Under the pieces are notes generated by a model that was given only the letters and a program-made list of their open reading frames with translations, made no database searches and was not told where the DNA came from. A program made the translations under genes and the position numbers. DNA of 64,000 nt from NCBI GenBank assembly GCA_017652285.1, contig JAGCBF010000341.1:1-64000 (forward strand), written 5' to 3'. Positions 59,783 through 64,000 of this stretch are shown in pieces; within the stretch, counting starts at the first letter, position 1; each line of letters opens with the position of its first letter. Source of the DNA: Atopobiaceae bacterium. Its GTDB lineage: Bacteria; Actinomycetota; Coriobacteriia; Coriobacteriales; Atopobiaceae.

Positions 59783-60178
59783 TCACACCTGCTTGACGGC
59801 CGAAGACCCGTCCGCAAGCATGGCGTCGCGAATGGCGTCCAAGTCGAGCCCGTCGTCGATGCCCATCACGGCCGAAATCGCCATGGGCAGGTTTGCCCCG
59901 GCCAGCACCAGGACCTTGTCGCCCATGCCCTTGTCATCCAAGGCGACAAGGGCGTTCTTGAGCGGCGAGCCGCCCGCGATGTCTGCCAAGACGACGACCT
60001 CGTCCTCACTCGTTACGGAATCGAGCGCCTGGAAGACGCCGGCACGGTATGCGTCGGGGGTCATGCCATCCTCCATGCCACAGGCCAACACGTACGAACG
60101 TGCGCCTAGCAGCATTTCCAGCGCCTCTTTGATCCCGCGCGCAAGCGTTGCGTGACTTGCCACTAACAGATATTTCAT
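59783..60178 (-). CDS. PTS EIIA domain protein, mannose family
   Basis: The 131-residue protein is a lone EIIA-Man type phosphocarrier domain. The phosphorylatable His9 lies in VASHATLARGIKEALEMLLG, and the FADIAGGSP-like loop appears as VVLADIAGGSPLKNAL near 65-80. It should receive phosphate from HPr and pass it to an EIIB, but no EIIB, C or D gene is in the window; a regulatory or shared EIIA role is possible. It is divergent from the Cof-type phosphatase gene. Confidence 0.85.
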   Translation of the reverse strand: MKYLLVASHATLARGIKEALEMLLGARSYVLACGMEDGMTPDAYRAGVFQALDSVTSEDEVVVLADIAGGSPLKNALVALDDKGMGDKVLVLAGANLPMAISAVMGIDDGLDLDAIRDAMLADGSSAVKQV

Positions 60179-60312
60179 GGATAGCTCCCCTCCACATGCC
60201 TTTGCCTCACCTTAAGGTTAGCACTGCCATGATACGATTTTGTCTACATCTTTTGGATGATGCGGGGAACGTCTCCCGCGCTGAGCTCGTTACCGACAGA
60301 CGGGAGAAGCAC

Positions 60313-61131
60313 ATGTATCGCTTGGTCGCAACCGACATGGACGAGACCTTCTTGGCATCCGACCACACCATTCCGCAGGCCAACATCGACGCCATCCTTG
60401 CCATGCGAAAAAAGGGCGTGCTGTTCGTTCCCGCAAGCGGGCGCGCGTATGGGTCCATCATGAGCAGCCTGCGCAACCTGCCGCCCGCTTGCCTGGAGGG
60501 CAGCTACGTCATTTCGTACAACGGCGGGTGCATCAATCGCGTGGGCGAGGACGAGCCGTTGATAAGCCATCAAATCGAGTTCGAGACGGTCAAGCGCCTG
60601 TTTGACTTCGCCGCCGAAGCGGGCGACATCGGCATGCACATCTACACCGTCGCCGGCGACGTGTGGGGCTGGCACCTTACGGACTCCGAGGTCGCGTACC
60701 TGGACGGGCACATGGACATCGAGCTGTTTGAGGGCGACGACATCGAGTTCCTGCGCGACGTCCCGCTTTCCAAGTGCCTGTACGTGTACGAGGACCTGGA
60801 CCTTTTGCACGAGCTCGCGCTCGCCATGGATCCTGCGCTGACCGAGGGGCTCTCCACGACCTTCTCGTCCGGGCGCTACTACGAGTTCAACCCCAACGGC
60901 GTCGACAAGGGCGCGGGGCTGCGCACGCTCGCCGAGCTGCTCGACGTCGATCTTGCCGACACCATTGCCTGCGGCGACTCCGCCAACGACATCGCCATGC
61001 TCGAGGTCGCCGGCGTGGGCGTGGTGGTGAGCAACGCATCGGCCGACGCCGTCGCCGTTGCCGACTACTGCGCCAAGTCCAGCTGCTCCGACGGCGTCTT
61101 TGCCGAGGTCTACCGCGAGTTCATTGCATAA
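60313..61131 (+). CDS. Cof-type HAD-superfamily phosphatase
   Basis: The 272-residue protein is a class IIB HAD hydrolase. The nucleophile motif is ATDMDETFL (Asp8 and Asp10), motif II is FVPASGRAYGS near 41-51, and motif IV is CGDSANDIAMLEVAG near 218-232. The GRYYEFNPNGVDKGAGLRTL cap-to-core segment is typical of Cof/YidA. It dephosphorylates sugar phosphates or related small molecules; the substrate is unknown. An ATG at 60313 after GGGAGAAG is chosen over the longer frame from 60148. Confidence 0.88.
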   Translation: MYRLVATDMDETFLASDHTIPQANIDAILAMRKKGVLFVPASGRAYGSIMSSLRNLPPACLEGSYVISYNGGCINRVGEDEPLISHQIEFETVKRLFDFAAEAGDIGMHIYTVAGDVWGWHLTDSEVAYLDGHMDIELFEGDDIEFLRDVPLSKCLYVYEDLDLLHELALAMDPALTEGLSTTFSSGRYYEFNPNGVDKGAGLRTLAELLDVDLADTIACGDSANDIAMLEVAGVGVVVSNASADAVAVADYCAKSSCSDGVFAEVYREFIA

Positions 61132-61178
61132 GCCACTGACTCACCCAACATATTTCTTCCATGACCCTTGCATTTTAA

Positions 61179-61205
61179 TTCCTAGTAACTACTCTGAATT
61201 AGGAA
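61179..61205. promoter_or_regulatory. Inverted repeat upstream of sufC
   Basis: TTCCTA (61179-61184) and TAGGAA (61200-61205) form an inverted repeat with 15-bp spacing, 54 bp before the sufC start, in an A+T-rich gap. It could be an operator for an iron-sulfur or iron-responsive repressor, but does not match a motif I can name with confidence. Confidence 0.3.
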
Positions 61206-61258
61206 GAAGGGTACACCACGCGTAACGACGGTTGCGCGCGATCATAGGGAGAATAACC

Positions 61259-62023
61259 ATGTCAGACCAACTACTACGCGTGAGCGGGCTTTGTGCTGGT
61301 ACCGAGGACAAGCCGATACTTCACGACGTCAGCCTGAGCGTCGGCGCGGGGCAAACGCACGTGCTCATGGGGCCTAACGGCGCAGGAAAGTCCACGCTCG
61401 GCCATGTGATCATGGGCGACCCTGCCTACCAGGTCACAAGCGGCACCATCGAGTTTGACGGCGCGGACGTCACCGACGATTCCGCCGACAAGCGCTCGCT
61501 CGCGGGCATCTTCTTGAGCTACCAGGCGCCGGTGGAGGTGCCGGGCGTGCCCCTGTACTCGTACTTGCGCACCATTACGCAAAAGCGTCCCGAGCTCAAG
61601 ATGACGGCGCGCAAGTTCCGCGACCGCGTGGGGCAGATCGCCGACCAGCTCGACATGGGCAGCTCCTTCCTTACGCGCGAGCTCAACGTAGGCTTTAGCG
61701 GCGGAGAAAAGAAGAAGATCGAGATGCTTCAGCTGCTGCTCCTGCGTCCCAAGCTGGCAATTCTGGACGAGACCGACTCGGGCCTGGACGTGGACGCGCT
61801 TTCTGTGGTGAGTCGCGGCATCGAGGCCTACCGCCAGGCCTGCGACGGCGCGCTGCTCGTCATCACCCACAACACGCGCATCCTGGAGCGCCTGTCGGTC
61901 GACCGCACCCACGTCATGGTACAGGGCAAGCTGGTGGCCGAAGGCCCCGCGTCCCTTATCGACGACATCGACGCCCACGGCTTCGAGCAGTTCGAGCACG
62001 CAAAGGGTGGTGACGCCCAGTGA
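61259..62023 (+). CDS. sufC: Fe-S cluster assembly ATPase SufC
   Basis: SufC is the ABC-type ATPase of the SufBCD scaffold for iron-sulfur cluster assembly. The 254-residue protein has Walker A MGPNGAGKSTLGH near 36-48, the signature ELNVGFSGGEKKKIEML near 140-156, and Walker B AILDETDSGLDVDAL near 165-179, with the SufC-specific FLSYQAPVEVPGV segment. The ATG at 61259 follows GGGAG. Its stop overlaps the sufB start (GTGA). The C-B-D gene order is seen. Confidence 0.96.
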   Translation: MSDQLLRVSGLCAGTEDKPILHDVSLSVGAGQTHVLMGPNGAGKSTLGHVIMGDPAYQVTSGTIEFDGADVTDDSADKRSLAGIFLSYQAPVEVPGVPLYSYLRTITQKRPELKMTARKFRDRVGQIADQLDMGSSFLTRELNVGFSGGEKKKIEMLQLLLLRPKLAILDETDSGLDVDALSVVSRGIEAYRQACDGALLVITHNTRILERLSVDRTHVMVQGKLVAEGPASLIDDIDAHGFEQFEHAKGGDAQ

Positions 62024-63444
62024 GCGAGCGCACGCAAAACCGCACGCAGGTCGCGGACGTGGACCGCTCGCTGTACGACTTTACCTACAGCGAGGAGGGC
62101 TACGAGCGCTACGACGACGGCCTGACGCCCGACATCGTGCGCGCCATCAGCAAGAAGAAGGACGAGCCGGAGTGGATGCTCGCCATGCGCCTGGCCGCTC
62201 TGGACACCTATCACGCCAAGGAGATGGCTCCCAACTGGGGCCCGAGCATCGCCGGGCTCGACATGGACCACATCTCCACCTACGTAAGTCCCAAGACCAA
62301 GCAGGCCAAGAGCTGGGACGACGTTCCGGACGACATCAAGACCACCTTCGAGCGGCTGGGCATTCCCGAGGCCGAGCGCGAGAGCCTTGCCGGCGTGGGC
62401 GCCCAGTACGACTCGGAGATCGTGTACCACAACATGCGCGAGGAGGTGGCGCGCGACGGCGTCATCTACACCACCATCGAGGACGCGTTGCACGACCCGC
62501 AGTGGGAGCCCGTCGTCCACGAGTACTTTGGCACGCTGATCCCCCCTGCGGACCACAAGTTCGCGGCGCTGCATTACGCCGTGTGGTCGGGCGGCTCGTT
62601 TGTATACGTGCCCGCCGGCGTCAAGGTGGACTACCCGCTGCAGAGCTACTTCCGCCTTAACGCGGAGGGCGCCGGGCAGTTCGAGCACACGCTCATAATC
62701 GTGGAGAAGGGCGCCGACCTGCACTTTATCGAAGGCTGCTCGGCACCCAAGTACTACGAGGCCAACCTGCACGCCGGCGCCGTGGAGCTGTTCGTAAAGG
62801 ACGGTGCGCGCCTGCGCTACTCCACCATCGAGAACTGGTCCAAGAACATGTACAACCTCAACACCAAGCGTGCCCGCGTTGGCGCGGACGCGCAGATGGA
62901 GTGGGTGTCCGGTTCGTTTGGCAGCCACGTGAGCTACCTCTACCCCACCACCATCTTGCAGGGCGATCGCTCCAACTGCGAGTTTACCGGCATCACGTTT
63001 GCCGGCGCCACGCAGGACCTGGACACGGGCTGCAAGGTCATTCTAAACGGCGCAGACACCACGGCGACCGTGGACACCAAGTCGATATCCAAAGACGGTG
63101 GCTGCAACACCTTCCGCAGCTCCATCGTCGTGGGCAGGCGCGCCGCCAACGCCCGCGCATCCGTGAGCTGCCAGTCGCTCATGCTCGACGACATCAGCCG
63201 CTCCGACACCATCCCCGCGATGGACGTGCGCAACGCCACCGCAAACGTGGGGCACGAGGCCACGATCGGCCGCATTTCCGACGACACGGTGCTCTACCTC
63301 ATGAGCCGCGGCTGCTCGGAGGCGGAGGCGCGCACCATGGTGGTGGGCGGCTTCGCCAACCCCGTGAGCAAGGAGCTTCCGCTGGAATATGCCGTGGAGA
63401 TGAACAACCTCATCAAGCTGGAGATGGAAGGGGCGATTGGATAA
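62020..63444 (+). CDS. sufB: Fe-S cluster assembly scaffold SufB
   Basis: SufB is the scaffold on which the cluster forms. The 474-residue protein shows the family's characteristic EPEWMLAMRLAAL, GVIYTTIEDAL, YFGTLIPPADHKFAALH, GGSFVYVPAGVKVDYPLQSYFR and the late GCSEAEARTMVVGGFANPV. It starts with a GTG overlapping the sufC stop and ends with a TAA overlapping the sufD start (TAATG). Confidence 0.96.
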   Translation: MSERTQNRTQVADVDRSLYDFTYSEEGYERYDDGLTPDIVRAISKKKDEPEWMLAMRLAALDTYHAKEMAPNWGPSIAGLDMDHISTYVSPKTKQAKSWDDVPDDIKTTFERLGIPEAERESLAGVGAQYDSEIVYHNMREEVARDGVIYTTIEDALHDPQWEPVVHEYFGTLIPPADHKFAALHYAVWSGGSFVYVPAGVKVDYPLQSYFRLNAEGAGQFEHTLIIVEKGADLHFIEGCSAPKYYEANLHAGAVELFVKDGARLRYSTIENWSKNMYNLNTKRARVGADAQMEWVSGSFGSHVSYLYPTTILQGDRSNCEFTGITFAGATQDLDTGCKVILNGADTTATVDTKSISKDGGCNTFRSSIVVGRRAANARASVSCQSLMLDDISRSDTIPAMDVRNATANVGHEATIGRISDDTVLYLMSRGCSEAEARTMVVGGFANPVSKELPLEYAVEMNNLIKLEMEGAIG

Positions 63445-64000
63445 TGGCAACCGCGACCACCGCAACGCCTGAGCTCAAGCTCGAACGAGTCAACACCCCG
63501 CCCGCACAGACGTGGAACTACCTGCGCGCCAACGACATAACGCTCACCGTTCCTAGCGAGTCGCGCAAGGGCGACGTGTACTTTGCGCTCCCCCGCCTGT
63601 TCGAGGGCATCGAATGCGGCATGGGGCCAGACGTCACCGCCTGGATCGAATCGCAGGCAGCCGACGCCCAGTATGTGGAAGTCCGCGCGGGCGAGAGGCG
63701 CATCGAGCCGATAATCGCCACCATGGACACCGGCGTCATGGTCCGCACCGGCGCCGAGGCCACGATCGTGGTGTGCGCCGACGCGCAGGCGACGTCCCGC
63801 ACGTCCGCAGCCTTGGTACGCGTCATCGCAGAGAAGGGCGCGCGCGTACGCGTCCTTGAGTTCGTTGCCACGGGCGACGACCAGCAGCACCTCGAGTCCG
63901 TGGGCATCACGGCCGACGAGGGGGCGCGCGTCGAGGTGCGTCAGTACTTCCTCGGCGCCCACACCACGGCAGCGGGCCTTTCGTGCGCGCTCAACGGCGC
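63444..64000 (+). CDS. sufD: SufD-family Fe-S assembly protein (partial)
   Basis: An ATG at 63444 overlaps the sufB stop, and the frame runs to the right edge (185 residues visible). The start PPAQTWNYLRANDITLTVP and the middle VRAGERRIEPIIATMDTG resemble the N-terminal part of SufD, which pairs with SufB. The conserved C-terminal core is beyond the window, so the assignment rests mainly on position. Confidence 0.75.
   Translation, partial: MATATTATPELKLERVNTPPAQTWNYLRANDITLTVPSESRKGDVYFALPRLFEGIECGMGPDVTAWIESQAADAQYVEVRAGERRIEPIIATMDTGVMVRTGAEATIVVCADAQATSRTSAALVRVIAEKGARVRVLEFVATGDDQQHLESVGITADEGARVEVRQYFLGAHTTAAGLSCALNG

Overview
The window looks like chromosome from a GC-rich, anaerobic Gram-positive bacterium, most likely a Coriobacteriia (Olsenella/Atopobium-type) actinobacterium. 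This is inferred from gene content and style: a superoxide reductase of the desulfoferrodoxin type instead of visible SOD or catalase, ChW-repeat surface proteins, a wall-teichoic-acid type gene set, a Ddh lysine/diaminopimelate route, a sufCBD cluster and GatCAB. No rRNA or tRNA gene, CRISPR array, insertion sequence transposase or phage module was seen.

Layout. 1-19.2 kb is a cell-envelope polymer region. It holds three CDP-glycerol:polyol-phosphate glycerophosphotransferase-type enzymes (one a 1,238-residue protein with two such domains), a glycerol-3-phosphate cytidylyltransferase (tagD), a family 2 glycosyltransferase, LicD, membrane acyltransferases, a DUF4422 glycosyltransferase, a polyisoprenyl-phosphate sugar transferase, and the two-gene ABC exporter tagGH. 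The likely scheme is: CDP-glycerol made by TagD, chain started on a lipid carrier by the sugar transferase, extended by the TagB/F-like enzymes, decorated by LicD and acyltransferases, exported by TagGH. A 1.47-kb gene-free repeat island (11.6-13.1 kb) and an AAA/PD-(D/E)XK protein interrupt it. 19.2-25.3 kb holds two divergent XRE regulators, ruvCAB, a NAD-synthetase-like protein that appears to have lost its catalytic residues, and superoxide reductase. 25.5-39 kb holds dnaE and addAB. Between them (29.4-32.4 kb) lies a decayed island with a truncated, frameshifted HipA-like kinase, a frameshifted DUF2442-HTH gene and several families of inverted repeats. 39-48.5 kb holds a small membrane protein, a papain-like surface protease with ChW repeats, FucO-type alcohol dehydrogenase, and a lipoprotein-transglutaminase pair, the latter also with ChW repeats. 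48.7-53 kb is the lysine block (ddh, lysA, dapB, dapA and a divergent LysR gene). 53-64 kb holds a DUF2442-XRE regulator, gatCAB, a lipoprotein, a lone PTS EIIA-Man domain, a Cof-type phosphatase and the start of sufCBD.

The most unusual content is the non-coding DNA. (i) A 31-nt palindrome, arms TGGCCGA...TCGGCCA with an inner GGGGC/GCCCC stem, occurs eleven times plus half copies, always between genes, and supplies the stop codon of gatC. (ii) A ~200-bp inverted-repeat element occurs twice, and its interior is inverted relative to a shared right flank, as expected of an invertible segment. (iii) Four tandem palindromes at 31.6-31.9 kb show compensatory changes between arms. (iv) A six-unit array at 11.8 kb has three direct units followed by three inverted units. 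No recombinase or REP transposase is encoded in the window, so any enzyme acting on these elements must be elsewhere.
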